Origin: JBBIQS01 sp037442205
Lineage (GTDB): Bacteria > Myxococcota > Myxococcia > Myxococcales > UBA5297
Reading direction: 5' to 3'
NCBI GenBank assembly: GCA_037442205.1
Contig: JBBIQS010000026.1
Location: 1 to 64,000, forward strand
DNA length: 64,000 bases
Part shown: piece by piece, positions 43,158 through 52,363 of the stretch
Position numbering within the stretch: the stretch's first letter is position 1
Layout of the letters: every line of letters starts with the position of its first letter
Notes under the pieces: generated by a model
The model's input: only the letters and a program-made list of their open reading frames with translations
What the model was told of the DNA's origin: nothing
The model's database searches: none
Translations under genes and position numbers: made by a program

Positions 43158-43766
43158 ATGAGCGAGCTGTACTCGGTCACAGTCGAGAGCGTCGGAGCGG
43201 AGATCGCCCTGCGCGTGACGACGGTGCATCCCGATGCCGGGCCGCCGCCCCTCGAGCCGACCTTTCCAATGACCCTCCTGGTCGACCTCTGGAGCCTTCT
43301 CGACGACGGGTTCGCCGGCTTGGTCGGAGGCCACACGCTCAGCGAGGAACAGGCCCGGTCTCTCGCGCGCCAGGAGCCTTGGGGCGCGACCTTCGAGCGG
43401 CTGTGCGCGCTCGCCTTCGGCGTCGATCAGCCGGTGTCCAGGGCCGAATACGACGCGCTCGAAGCGGCGATGGCCTCCGGCGCGCCGCTCACTTGGCACG
43501 GGCGCCGGGTCGGCGGATGGGGGAAGAGGAACGACGCCTATTTCGCTCACCTCAACGGCGACGCGCTGGCCTTTGCCGACGCAGTGGCGCCGTTGGTCGC
43601 CTCCTACGCGCGAGACGAGGAGCAGAACCAGGGCTCCTATCGAAAATGGCCGCACGGAGACCAAGGCAAGCTGCCGAGCGTCCGCCTGGTGTTGAGGCTC
43701 AGAGACCCCGCGCTGGCCGGCTTCGTTCGCATGGGGATGGCGTTCGAGAGCGCGGCCTACTGCTGA
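43158..43766 (+). CDS. Hypothetical protein
   Basis: From the ATG at 43158 the product is 202 residues; upstream in-frame starts lack an RBS. There is no signal peptide or membrane segment. It is acidic, with TFPMTLLVDLWSLLDDGFAGL, a helical middle (RAEYDALEAAMASG) and a C-terminal strand-rich part (VRLVLRLRDPALAGFVRMGM). I recognise no family. It follows the arrestin-like gene by 96 bp. Confidence 0.6.
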   Translation: MSELYSVTVESVGAEIALRVTTVHPDAGPPPLEPTFPMTLLVDLWSLLDDGFAGLVGGHTLSEEQARSLARQEPWGATFERLCALAFGVDQPVSRAEYDALEAAMASGAPLTWHGRRVGGWGKRNDAYFAHLNGDALAFADAVAPLVASYARDEEQNQGSYRKWPHGDQGKLPSVRLVLRLRDPALAGFVRMGMAFESAAYC

Positions 43767-43886
43767 GATCCGCGAGGCGGGTCCCGGCGGCGAGCCGGGT
43801 CTGCAACGCTCGGTTCGCTTCGACCGGTGGGCCCGGCCCGACGGTGTGGCGGGGGGCCGCCGTCTGCCGGCTGGAACTGAAGCCGA

Positions 43887-44261
43887 TCAGCGGTCCAGGC
43901 GCTTGGTGATGATCTCGTCGATCAGCGCCTGGGAGTCGGGGTCGAGGTTGACGAACTCGATTCCCATTCCGGGCACGCGGTCGGGATCGCCGGGCGGATT
44001 GACGCGCACCACCTTGCCCAGCCCCTCGATCAGCCGCAGCCCGTCGCGCAGTGCGAACTGCAAATAGATGAACGAGCCCTCCTCGCGAGGGGTCGTGGTG
44101 CGCACGAACATGCCGCCTGAGGAGAGGTCCACCGAGTACTCGGCCAGGAAATCCTCGAAGGTGTCGAAGCGGTACTGCACCAGCAGTTGCAGCGGTACCC
44201 GCGGGTGCTTGCGCCGGTTCTCGCTGCCCTGCGGGTTGTCGCTCTCGTCGTGCTCAGCCAT
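43887..44261 (-). CDS. PilZ-domain protein, Myxococcus paralogous type
   Basis: This 124-residue single PilZ domain has the c-di-GMP-binding residues RRKHPR (16-21) and DLSSGG (45-50). FVRT, DGLRLIEGLGKVVRVNPP and GMGIEFVNLD match the Myxococcales PilZ paralogue family (TIGR02266 type). It should bind c-di-GMP in the cytoplasm and pass the signal to an unknown partner. It is 45 bp beyond lnt in the same direction and may be co-transcribed. Confidence 0.93.
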   Translation of the reverse strand: MAEHDESDNPQGSENRRKHPRVPLQLLVQYRFDTFEDFLAEYSVDLSSGGMFVRTTTPREEGSFIYLQFALRDGLRLIEGLGKVVRVNPPGDPDRVPGMGIEFVNLDPDSQALIDEIITKRLDR

Positions 44262-44306
44262 GGGCTCGATTGTAACGCAGCCCCCGCCGCTCCGCGAAAA
44301 CGCGCC

Positions 44307-45866
44307 TCAGGCGGCCTGGCGCTGGTCGCCCTTGGCCTTGGCGTCGGCCGCCGCCTTGCGCCGCCAGAACAGCCCCGCGGTGCTGGCCGCCAGCGCCAGC
44401 CACCCCAGCGAATCGCCGATCAGCCCGTAGACCGTGGCCCCGCCCTCGATCATCGGCACCTCGCCGACCAGGGTCTCGGCCTTTTCGAAGTTGCTGCTCT
44501 GCACTATCCGGCCGGAGGCGTCGATGAAGGCGCTGATCCCTGTGGCGGTGGAGCGCACCAGCCAGCGCCGATGCTCGATGGCCCGGAAGGTGGCCAGCGC
44601 CAGGTGGATGCGCGGCTCGACCGGGCCATACCAGGAGTCGTTGGTCAGGTTGACCATGGCGTGGGGCCGCGCTCCCGAGCCGTCGAGCGGGCCCATCAGA
44701 TCGCGGATGTGCCGGGGAAGGATGTCTTCGTAGCAGATGTCCGCCGACACCTGGTACGGGCCCACCGGCAGCGGCGCCAGGCTCTCGCCGAACTGCTGGG
44801 AGAAGGCGAAGGGCAGCAGCTTGCGGTAGAGCGGGCCGAGCAGCTTCTCGAACGGCAGGTACTCGCCGAAGACCAGCAGCTTGGTCTTGTCGTAGTTGGC
44901 CACCGCCTTGCCCCCGGGGGCGACCACGAAGGCGCTGTTCCAGATCTTGTTGCGCGACGAGTCGCGCTCCATGCGCATCGCGCCGATGATCATCGGGACG
45001 GTCACCTGGCTGGCCACCAGGCCGGAGAGGTCGGCGCCCGAGGGGACGTAGCGGTTGAAGCCGCTCTCCGGCCAGAGGATGAGCCCCAGCCCGGGGATCT
45101 TCATCGCCTCGTCGGTCATGTCCTTGAAGCGCTGGATGCCCTCGGCGACGTGCAGGTGTTTGTCCGACTCGCCGACGTTGGCCTGGACCACCGCTACCTT
45201 GAGCTTGGGCGAAGCCTGCTCCACCGCCGCCATCTGGCGCAGCCGCAGCGCGCCGTAGCCGGCGGTGAAGGCCAGGGTCAGCGCCCCGGCCAGCGCGAAG
45301 GCCCGCGGCAGCGGCCGGCGCTCGAGGCGGGCGGCGATCACCTCGGCCAGCGCCGCGTTGACCAGCGCCATGAGCCCCGACAGCAGCAGCACCCCGCCCA
45401 GGTCCGCCACCTGCGTCAACAGCGGCACCCAGGCCTGCGAGTTGGCCAGGTAGCTGGGGAAGATCAGCGGGAAGGCGAACTCCAACGCCACGTAGGCCAC
45501 CGGCGCCACCAGCCCCAGCGGCAGCCGGGTGCGCCGCTGCAGCAGCCAGGCCAGCCAGCCGAAGGCCCCGAAGATCGCCCCCTGCACCACGCACAGCAGC
45601 AGGTAGCCGAGCATCGCCAGCGGGATGGAGAAGTAGGCGAACTCCTGCAGCATGTGGACGAGCCAGTAGTAGCCGCCTAGGTGCGTCACGAAGCCCATCC
45701 ACCACGACAGCCCGAGCGCCCGCCAGCCGGTCTGCACGCCGCGCAGCGCCAAGAGCAGGGGGACCAGGCAGACCCAGGACAGGTACCACTGGTCGAAGCC
45801 GATGAAGCCGAGGAAGTAGAGGACGCCGGAGAGGGTGGCCAGGGCGCCGGGGAGGAGCTTGCGCAT
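44307..45866 (-). CDS. lnt: Apolipoprotein N-acyltransferase
   Basis: The ATG at 45866 begins a hydrophobic N-terminus; the open frame upstream has no RBS. The 519-residue inner-membrane protein has about six N-terminal helices, then a nitrilase domain with the catalytic triad E267 (LILWPESG), K329 (DKTKLLVFGEYLP) and C378 (ADICYEDI). A C-terminal helix follows. It adds the third acyl chain to the N-terminal Cys of lipoproteins on the periplasmic side, the last step before Lol-dependent sorting. Its presence fits the many lipoproteins encoded around it. Confidence 0.95.
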   Translation of the reverse strand: MRKLLPGALATLSGVLYFLGFIGFDQWYLSWVCLVPLLLALRGVQTGWRALGLSWWMGFVTHLGGYYWLVHMLQEFAYFSIPLAMLGYLLLCVVQGAIFGAFGWLAWLLQRRTRLPLGLVAPVAYVALEFAFPLIFPSYLANSQAWVPLLTQVADLGGVLLLSGLMALVNAALAEVIAARLERRPLPRAFALAGALTLAFTAGYGALRLRQMAAVEQASPKLKVAVVQANVGESDKHLHVAEGIQRFKDMTDEAMKIPGLGLILWPESGFNRYVPSGADLSGLVASQVTVPMIIGAMRMERDSSRNKIWNSAFVVAPGGKAVANYDKTKLLVFGEYLPFEKLLGPLYRKLLPFAFSQQFGESLAPLPVGPYQVSADICYEDILPRHIRDLMGPLDGSGARPHAMVNLTNDSWYGPVEPRIHLALATFRAIEHRRWLVRSTATGISAFIDASGRIVQSSNFEKAETLVGEVPMIEGGATVYGLIGDSLGWLALAASTAGLFWRRKAAADAKAKGDQRQAA

Positions 45867-45875
45867 GGAGGGCGA

Positions 45876-45905
45876 ACCATACGGGCCCCGGCGCGAGCCG
45901 GTCAA
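45876..45905 (-). promoter_or_regulatory. Sigma-70-like promoter of lnt
   Basis: On the minus strand TTGACC (45905-45900), an 18-bp spacer and TATGGT (45881-45876) end only 9 bp before the ATG, so the transcript would be nearly leaderless. Confidence 0.5.
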
Positions 45906-46297
45906 CGCGCTCGCCGGGCCGCGCCCGCAGGGTCCTGAACGGCAGGCCAGCCTTGCCGCTCGAACGGCGGCAGGCCTGGCCCTTGGCGATTGGTCGGGCT
46001 GGACGACTTGGGCGCGCATCGAATTCGGGAGCTCGGGTCCGCGGCGGATGCCAGCTCCTGGCGTCTTCAACAGCGATCGCCCTCGGCGACTTGCGCGGCC
46101 CCTCCAAGCGCTCGAGGGGGCCTCTCGGCAGAGAAGGCACGAGGCGCCGGCTGCCTGGGTGGAGCACCTGACGCCGAACGCTCTGCTCCCCTAGCGCCAG
46201 CCAAACGCGTGCCTGGCCGGAGATCTTGAGCCTGGCGCCTGGATTCTCGATCCTCGAACGCCCGGAGGTGCGCTGCTGGGGTTGGTCCAGCCGCTCC
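45906..46297. other. Intergenic gap upstream of lnt
   Basis: About 390 bp with open frames but no coherent protein, start or RBS in any of them. A small TGCCGC/GCGGCA hairpin lies near 45956. I see no remnant of a known gene. Confidence 0.4.
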
Positions 46298-47032
46298 TCA
46301 GGGCGGCGCGATCTTCGCCGAAGCCGAGGCCGAGCAAGTCACGGCGTGGCCGTCGAGCGCGTCGGTCCCGGCAAACGACACCGTCATGCTCAGGGTTCCG
46401 CCGCCCGCGGCCAGCAGTTGCCAGACCACCTGGACCGAGCCGCCGGGAGCGAGGTCCACCGGCAGGTTGGCCGGGGGTAGGGTGACGTCGGCCTGGAGGA
46501 TGCTGGGACTCCCGGCCAGCGACACGCCCAGGGCCGCGCGCCCGCCGACGTTGGTGACCACCGCGGTCGCCGTTGCCGGCTGCTTGTGCACCGGCGCGGA
46601 GAGAGTCAGGGTCGCCTCCAGGGCCGCATTGGGAAGGCTCACCGCCTCGAAGGCGTCGGGCAGGGTCCCGCTGCCGAACGGGCCCTCAACCCGCAGCGCG
46701 TACTTCCCGGCGGCCATTCCCGCCGGGACCGTGGCGGTCAGGGTGGAGGCGTCGACGCGGGACACCGAGAGCAGCTCGGTCTCGCCGAGCCAGGCGCGGA
46801 AATCCGAGCGAATCGCCGGGGAAACGGAAGGGTCGAGGCTCTGCGTCGCCTGCGCCAGAAAGCTGTCGCCCTTGATCGTCACCGGGGTCTGGTCCCCGGC
46901 GTAGCCGGCGCTGGGGGCGATCGACTTCGGCGCTGGGGCAGGCATTTCGACTGCCTGGCAGGATGCCAGGAGCATGGCGGCAGCCAGCAGGGCGGTGCCG
47001 CTCCGCGAGGGGCTGGCGTCAGAAGGCCTCAA
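46298..47032 (-). CDS. Lipoprotein with a TIG/IPT Ig-like domain
   Basis: The TTG at 47032 overlaps the end of the upstream gene by 14 bp; no other start leaves a full signal peptide. The 244-residue product has lipobox LASC. The N-terminal part is a TIG/IPT domain (SIAPSAGYAGDQTPVTIKG, LTATVPAGMAAGKYALRVEGP). The C-terminal part (about 135-244) is a second beta domain with VVTNVGGRAALGVSL and GGTLSMTVSFAG, like CARDB-type Ig folds. It is the last gene of a three-gene operon and probably interacts with the barrel protein at the outer membrane. Confidence 0.7.
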   Translation of the reverse strand: MRPSDASPSRSGTALLAAAMLLASCQAVEMPAPAPKSIAPSAGYAGDQTPVTIKGDSFLAQATQSLDPSVSPAIRSDFRAWLGETELLSVSRVDASTLTATVPAGMAAGKYALRVEGPFGSGTLPDAFEAVSLPNAALEATLTLSAPVHKQPATATAVVTNVGGRAALGVSLAGSPSILQADVTLPPANLPVDLAPGGSVQVVWQLLAAGGGTLSMTVSFAGTDALDGHAVTCSASASAKIAPP

Positions 47033-48923
47033 AGCGATACCCCACGTCGAGTGCCACGGCGGTGAGCCTCCCCTGCAGCGAGCCGCTCATCCGCGGCGCC
47101 CACAGGCGCAGGAGCCGCACCTCGAGAAGCGGCCCGCCGAGCGCCATTCTCGCCGAAATCCCGGCCCTCAGCTCGGCTCCCCAGGTCAGGCTGCGCTCCA
47201 CCTGCGGGGGCTGGTCGCCGAGCTGCAGGTGGCTGTTGACCAGCGCGCCCACCGCGTCGGCGCCGGTCCATACCGTCAGGGTGGGCGACAGGTCCCGCAG
47301 CCAGCGCAGCCCGGCGCTCAGGGTCAGAAAGTCGTGGCGGCCATCCACCGCCCCGGAGCTGGTGCTCTCGGCGCGGTGCAATTGGAACCAGGCAGCCTCC
47401 AGCCCGGCCGCCAAGGTCTCGCCGCCCAGGAGGAAGCCCAGGCTGGCTTCGCCGGCGCCATGGAAGCTGGCCGTTCCGCCGCCCAGCAGCCCGCCGGCCT
47501 TGGCAGCCAACGACAGCCTGGAGACCGTGGGCACCAGCTCGATCTGCGCGGTTGCCGAGGCATCTCCGGCGTCGGCCCGCAGCGTGGCCACCCCGGTGCC
47601 GCGCAGGCGGTCGGCTCGGTACTCGAGCCGATACTCGCCCTCGCCGGTGGCCTCGAGCTGCACGGTCCCGGCATCGGCGCTCGCGGCCAGCCGCGGCTCG
47701 GCCACCGGATTGCCGAAGCGATCTGTGACCGTCGCCCGGAAGCTGGCCCGGCCCTGACCGTCGGCCAGCAGCTTCTGGCGCTCGGGCTGCAGGGCAATCT
47801 CCTCCGGCGCGGCCGCCGCCAACGGCACCGGGATCCTCGCCAGCACCTTGTGCCCGTAGCTGGCGGTGACCTCGATCTCGCGCCGGCCGAAGAAGGTCGG
47901 TGCGTGGCGCAGTCGGGCCTGCATCCGCCCGCGGCTCTCGGCCTGGACGTCGACCAACTCGCCGGCGCTGGCAACCAGCTCGACCGGCTCGCCCGAGGGA
48001 TTGCCGGCGCCGTCGAGGACCTCCACCCGGATCTCCAGCTCCTGTCCGGCGACCAGGCTCGGCGCGCGCATCAGGATCGAGGCGCTGGAGGGAAGCCCTT
48101 CCCGGCGCGTGACCTGGATGGCTCCATCCGAGGGGGCGTCCCCCGGCAGCCGCACCTTCATCAACACCTGGCCGGCGGGGCCCGGGGGAAGCTTCCAGGC
48201 GATCGACTGCAGGCCGGGCGCGACCTCGGTGGCCTCGGCCTGGCCTTCGCTGGGGATCAGCTCGAGCTCGGCCGCGCCTCGGGGGCGGCCCTTCTCGTCG
48301 ACCACCAGGGCCCACAGCTCCACCGCGGAATCGACGGCGGCCGCGATTTCACCGTCCGGCGCGACGAGGTGCAGGTGAGGCGTGGCCGGCAGCCCGAGGT
48401 CGATCTCCCGGGTCCCGTCGAAGGCGCGCTCGCCCGGCGGAACGACCACCGGCACCTTGGCCAATCCCTTGTCGTCGGCCTCGACCGGCCCGAACAGCCG
48501 CTCGCCGATGCGCACCTCCACCTGCGCCCGGGGCCGGGTCTTGAGGGTGGCGTCCCCCTGGCCGAAAAGCGGTACCGCAGTCCAGCCCAGCAGCAACTCC
48601 TCGCCGACGCGCCCCCAGGCGGCGAGGATGGCCACCATCGGAAAGCGCTTGCTCGGAGGGCGGAAGACCGCCTGGAACCGCCCCGGGCCGGTGCGCTGCA
48701 CGGCCTCGATCGCCCCCAGGTTCGACGACAGCTGCACCGCGGCCAGCTCCGCCGGCCCCTCGATCGTCAACTGCGCCCGGGGGTCGAGGCCCAGCACCAT
48801 CTGCGCGGGCTCGACCGTGAGGCGCAGCGGGGCGGGCGGCCGCGCCAGGGCGCTCGCGGCGCCCAGAGCCAGCAGCAGACCTGCCCACCGCCATCGCCCG
48901 AAGATCAGGACCATCGGCCTCAT
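47019..48923 (-). CDS. Ig-like repeat protein with C-terminal outer-membrane barrel
   Basis: The ATG at 48923 overlaps the upstream TGA (ATGA), so translation is coupled; an ATG at 48914 is an alternative. The 634-residue protein has a signal peptide ending ALA. Residues 30-440 are beta-rich and include a Big_1/invasin-like domain (GRASFRATVTDRFGNPV, GTVQLEATGEGEYRLEY). The last 180 residues look like a small beta barrel (EASLGFLLGGETLAAGLEAAW, HDFLTLSAGLRWL, VALDVGYRFEAF) ending in Phe, the usual outer-membrane signal. The order, Ig domains then barrel, is that of classical autotransporters, not intimins. It has no known family. Confidence 0.72.
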   Translation of the reverse strand: MRPMVLIFGRWRWAGLLLALGAASALARPPAPLRLTVEPAQMVLGLDPRAQLTIEGPAELAAVQLSSNLGAIEAVQRTGPGRFQAVFRPPSKRFPMVAILAAWGRVGEELLLGWTAVPLFGQGDATLKTRPRAQVEVRIGERLFGPVEADDKGLAKVPVVVPPGERAFDGTREIDLGLPATPHLHLVAPDGEIAAAVDSAVELWALVVDEKGRPRGAAELELIPSEGQAEATEVAPGLQSIAWKLPPGPAGQVLMKVRLPGDAPSDGAIQVTRREGLPSSASILMRAPSLVAGQELEIRVEVLDGAGNPSGEPVELVASAGELVDVQAESRGRMQARLRHAPTFFGRREIEVTASYGHKVLARIPVPLAAAAPEEIALQPERQKLLADGQGRASFRATVTDRFGNPVAEPRLAASADAGTVQLEATGEGEYRLEYRADRLRGTGVATLRADAGDASATAQIELVPTVSRLSLAAKAGGLLGGGTASFHGAGEASLGFLLGGETLAAGLEAAWFQLHRAESTSSGAVDGRHDFLTLSAGLRWLRDLSPTLTVWTGADAVGALVNSHLQLGDQPPQVERSLTWGAELRAGISARMALGGPLLEVRLLRLWAPRMSGSLQGRLTAVALDVGYRFEAF

Positions 48924-49855
48924 TGTCGCCAATCGATGTTCACTTCGTCGACTGACGGCGGCGGTCCGGCGGCGGGCATTGCCTCGCAGAGGATTTCTTT
49001 CTCCCGGATCCGGCCCAGGGCGTCGGAGCTGATCACCTTGATCCTGCCGGCAGGGTGGCCTCTGAGCGAGGCGCTGAAGCGGCCGTCGGGTCCGACCTCC
49101 ACCGCCTCGCCGGCGACGCGGACCACGGCCCCGGGATCGGCCTTGCCTTCCACCGCGCAGCTGCCGGGAGGGCGGCGCGCGGCAAGCGCCACCTTGAGCA
49201 GCAGCTCCGCCGGCAGCGGAGCGGGCGCGGCCGGGGCGGCGCCGGCCACCGCCTTGCTCATCTGGTTCTCCGCCACCGCGACGGCGATCCCGGCGGCGCG
49301 CAGGTTGACCGTGCCGGTCTCGGTGGCCACCGCGAACTCCTTCTCGCCGGCCAGGACGCTGAACCGGCCGCCGCTGGACTCGGCGACCTCCCCGCGGCCG
49401 CCCTCGATGCGCAGCAGCCGGGTCGCGCTCGGCTGATAGGCCGCCGCGATGCGGCCTTTCTTGAGGTTGAAGCGATGGACCTCGCCGGTCAGGGCGGCCA
49501 CGTCGAGCTGGGTCTCCTCGGCCACGGAGAGGCGAGAGGAGGAATCGATCTCCAGGTCGGTCCTCGATTTGGGGCCGGTGCGGATGGCGTCCAGGGTGCG
49601 GACGGTGTCGCCCACTCTCAGGCTCGACCAGCCACCCTCGCGCAACCGCTCGACCTTGCCGTCGACCGCGGCGACCACCGCCTCGAGCGGCGCGGGAGGC
49701 TTGGGCCGGGAGGCGGCGACCTCGGCCGAGGCGTCTGGCCCCACCGGCGCCGGAACCGGAGCCGGCTCGCGGATGCACCCGGCCAGCGACGCCGAGAGGA
49801 TGGCTCCCGCCGCCCAGCTCCAACGCCTCCAGTTGACGCTCGCCATTGCGCTCAT
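48920..49855 (-). CDS. FecR-domain lipoprotein
   Basis: From the ATG at 49855 the product is 311 residues; a TTG at 49864 and an ATG at 49846 are alternatives. The lipobox is LAGC. A FecR domain follows (about 55-195: GKVERLREGGWSSLRVGDTVRT, IRTGPKSRTDLEIDSSSRLSV, ATETGTVNLRAAG). A C-terminal beta domain (about 225-290) has a carboxypeptidase-like GKADPGAVVRVAGEAVEVGPDGRF motif. Unlike regulatory FecR proteins it has no cytoplasmic part and no sigma gene beside it, so it likely binds cell wall or surface ligands. It is first in the operon with the barrel protein and TIG lipoprotein. Confidence 0.75.
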   Translation of the reverse strand: MSAMASVNWRRWSWAAGAILSASLAGCIREPAPVPAPVGPDASAEVAASRPKPPAPLEAVVAAVDGKVERLREGGWSSLRVGDTVRTLDAIRTGPKSRTDLEIDSSSRLSVAEETQLDVAALTGEVHRFNLKKGRIAAAYQPSATRLLRIEGGRGEVAESSGGRFSVLAGEKEFAVATETGTVNLRAAGIAVAVAENQMSKAVAGAAPAAPAPLPAELLLKVALAARRPPGSCAVEGKADPGAVVRVAGEAVEVGPDGRFSASLRGHPAGRIKVISSDALGRIREKEILCEAMPAAGPPPSVDEVNIDWRQ

Positions 49856-49957
49856 CACAGCCAAGCTCGCTCAATCAGGCAGGATTCCGCGCCCTGACCG
49901 CCAGCAAATCCCCTGGCCTGAACCGCCGTCAAGTTTGCGTCCGGGGGGAGCCGCGGC

Positions 49958-52042
49958 CTAGCGGAGGGCCGACAGCAGGTCCACGTGGTCGTCGGTCCAC
50001 AGCGGCGTCAACGCGCTCGGTTCCGGCACCTCGCCCTCGGGGACGCGGGCGCGCGCCAGCAACATCCAGTCCGATGGGAGCTCGCCGGCGAGCTTGATGG
50101 TTTTCTTGGTCTTGGTCGCCTTGAAGCGGGAGACCTTGAGGCCGAGCTCACGGGCCAGGCGGGCGACGACGGGCGAGAGATCGAGCAGGCGGTTGCTGAC
50201 GTGGATGGCCAAGACCGAGTCGGCATCCCGCAGGTGGCGCAGGTAGATCTCAAGAGCTTCCTTGGTCAGCAGGTGGGCCGGGATGGCGTCGCTGCTGAAG
50301 GCATCCAGCGCCAGCACGTCGAAGCCCTGAGGCTGGGCCAGCTCGCTCTCCAGCGCCACCCGGCCGTCCCCGAGGACGACCTCCACCTGCCCCTGGCAAC
50401 CCGACAGGAAGGAGAAGTAGCCGCCTTCGCCCTTGGCCAGGTCCACCACCAGCGGGTCGATCTCGTAGAAGCGGTACTGGTCCCCGGGGAGCGCCCAGCC
50501 GCCCAGCGTGCCGGCGCCCAGCCCGACCACGCCCACCTTCATCGGCTGGCCGGCCTGGCGGCGCGGGTGCTCGAGGATGGCGTGGCCGACGCCGGAGGAG
50601 GCGCCGTAGTAGGTGGTGGGCTGGCTGCGCAGCTTCTCGGCCTGGAACTGCATCCCGTGGGTGGTCTGCCCGTGGATGAGCGCCACCGCCTCCTCTGGGC
50701 TTCCGGGATCGATCTGGACCACCCTCAGCACGCCGAAGAAGCCGCGCCGGACCAGCAGCGTGTGGTCGGGGCCGTCGGTGTAGGCCGACCAGAGCATGAC
50801 CAGCAGCGCCCCCACCAGCGCCGGCACCGCCGTCCGCACCGAGCGGTAGCGCCGCAGCGCCGAGTCCTTCTCGCGGGCCATCGCCAGCCACAGCAGCGCC
50901 CAGCAGACGCTGACCGCGATCGGGACCTCGAGGTAGGTGGTCAGCAGCCGCGGCGCCGCCAGCGCCACCAGCGCCGCCCCCGCCGCCGAGCCCAGCGACA
51001 GGCGCAGGTAGAAGCCGGTCAGGCCCGAGGCCGGCGGCCGCAGCCGGGCCAGCTCGCCGTGGCAGAGCATCGCCCCGGCAAAGAGCAGCGCCGGCAGCGG
51101 GATGAGCTGCCAGGAGAGCCCCCGGTGGTTCCCCAGGAAATGGAGCACCGACACGGCCACGCCCGACCCCGCGAAGAGGACGGCAAACACGCCCCGGCGG
51201 TACCAGCGCTCGCTCTCGAAGGTGAGGATGAAGCTCGCCAGGTAGAGGGCCAGCGGCAAAACCCAGAGGAACGGGACGGCCGTCACCTCTTCGGTCATCT
51301 GGCTGGAGACCGCCAGCAGCAGCGCCGAGGAGGTCGCCGGCAATGCCAGCCACAGCGCGCGCCCGAAGGCGCCGGGATCGGCCGGGAACGCGCTCGATGG
51401 ATTGGGAGCCGGGACCTGTAGCTGGAGCGGCTGCGACCGGGAGGCGCCCTGCCCGAGCACTGCCGCCGCGCCGGCGAAGAGGGCGAAAAGACTGAGCATT
51501 CCCCAACCCTGGGCCCGGACGCTCAGCAGCGGGTCGATGGCGAAGGGATAGGCGATGAGGGCCAGGAACGAGCCGGCGTTGGAGAGCGCGTAGAGCCGGT
51601 AGGGAGGCTTGCCGGGGTTGGCGCGGGCGAACCAGGCCTGCAGCAGCGGGCCGTTGGCGCTCAGCCCGAAGTACGGCAGCCCGCAGGCGGCGGCCAGGGC
51701 GGCCAACACCTCGAAGGTCGGCTGCCCGCCACCTCGGGGCTGGAGCGACGGCGGCGGCCGCAGCGGCGCTCCGTAGGAGAGGCCGGCCCACAGCAGCGCC
51801 GCCAATCCGGCGCCCAGCACCGTGAGGTGCACCAGCGCCTGCGCCCGAGGCGAGAGCCGAGAGACGAGCAGGTGGGCGTAGAGGTAGCCCAGCAAGAGGA
51901 ACGCCTGGAAGAACAGCATGCAGACGGTCCAGACCGCCGGCGCGCCGCCGAACCAGGGCAACAGCAGATGGCCGACCGCCGGCTGCAGGGCGAAGAGCAG
52001 GAAGGCGCTGAGGAAGACCGCGCTCGAATACAGCCAGGTCAC
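49958..52042 (-). CDS. Membrane protein with spermidine synthase-like domain
   Basis: The GTG at 52042 has AGGAG eight bases upstream; 694 residues. About 12-13 hydrophobic helices fill the first 420 residues. The C-terminal part is a spermidine-synthase-like Rossmann domain: VGVVGLGAGTLGGW, the acidic FYEIDPLVV, GDGRVALES and LALDAFSSDAIPAHLLT. The fused membrane-plus-synthase layout is common in bacteria; most lack proof of polyamine activity. The DAFSSD motif replaces the canonical catalytic D.SDP, so the substrate may differ. The tRNA-Leu gene lies 36 bp upstream. Confidence 0.85.
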   Translation of the reverse strand: MTWLYSSAVFLSAFLLFALQPAVGHLLLPWFGGAPAVWTVCMLFFQAFLLLGYLYAHLLVSRLSPRAQALVHLTVLGAGLAALLWAGLSYGAPLRPPPSLQPRGGGQPTFEVLAALAAACGLPYFGLSANGPLLQAWFARANPGKPPYRLYALSNAGSFLALIAYPFAIDPLLSVRAQGWGMLSLFALFAGAAAVLGQGASRSQPLQLQVPAPNPSSAFPADPGAFGRALWLALPATSSALLLAVSSQMTEEVTAVPFLWVLPLALYLASFILTFESERWYRRGVFAVLFAGSGVAVSVLHFLGNHRGLSWQLIPLPALLFAGAMLCHGELARLRPPASGLTGFYLRLSLGSAAGAALVALAAPRLLTTYLEVPIAVSVCWALLWLAMAREKDSALRRYRSVRTAVPALVGALLVMLWSAYTDGPDHTLLVRRGFFGVLRVVQIDPGSPEEAVALIHGQTTHGMQFQAEKLRSQPTTYYGASSGVGHAILEHPRRQAGQPMKVGVVGLGAGTLGGWALPGDQYRFYEIDPLVVDLAKGEGGYFSFLSGCQGQVEVVLGDGRVALESELAQPQGFDVLALDAFSSDAIPAHLLTKEALEIYLRHLRDADSVLAIHVSNRLLDLSPVVARLARELGLKVSRFKATKTKKTIKLAGELPSDWMLLARARVPEGEVPEPSALTPLWTDDHVDLLSALR

Positions 52043-52077
52043 CGTCTCGGCTCCTATGCGGACGTGGGGAAGAGGAG

Positions 52078-52158
52078 TGGGCGGGGAGGGAATCGAACCC
52101 TCACACCTTGCGGCACGGGCTTCTAAGACCCGCGTGTCTACCGTTCCACCACCCGCCC
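52078..52158 (-). tRNA. tRNA-Leu (anticodon UAG)
   Basis: An 81-nt class II tRNA with acceptor stem GGGCGGG/CCCGCCC, discriminator A, D stem GTG/CAC, anticodon stem CGGGT/GCCCG with loop CTTAGAA (anticodon TAG), a long variable arm (GCC-GCAA-GGT) and T arm GAGGG-TTCGATT-CCCTC. CCA is not encoded. It reads CUA leucine codons (wobble to other CUN). Confidence 0.95.
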
Positions 52159-52282
52159 GGCGACGGCTTTCATACCATGCCGTCGCCCTGCCCGCCGCCC
52201 GCCTTTCGGCTGGGACCTTCGGCCCGGGAGCCGCTCCGGGCCCTGCGGCCAGCCGGGCAGGGGCGGCGCCCGCGTGCCCACC

Positions 52283-52311
52283 TTGACCTGCGCGGAGAAT
52301 CGGGATACCCC
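52283..52311 (+). promoter_or_regulatory. Sigma-70-like promoter of tig
   Basis: TTGACC (52283-52288), 17 bp, TACCCC (52306-52311), 52 bp before the ATG at 52364. The -35 is strong and the -10 weak. Confidence 0.4.
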
Positions 52312-52363
52312 AACCCGCTCTTTTCTCTCCGGCCGAGCAGCCGGACCCTTGCAGAGGAAGCCG

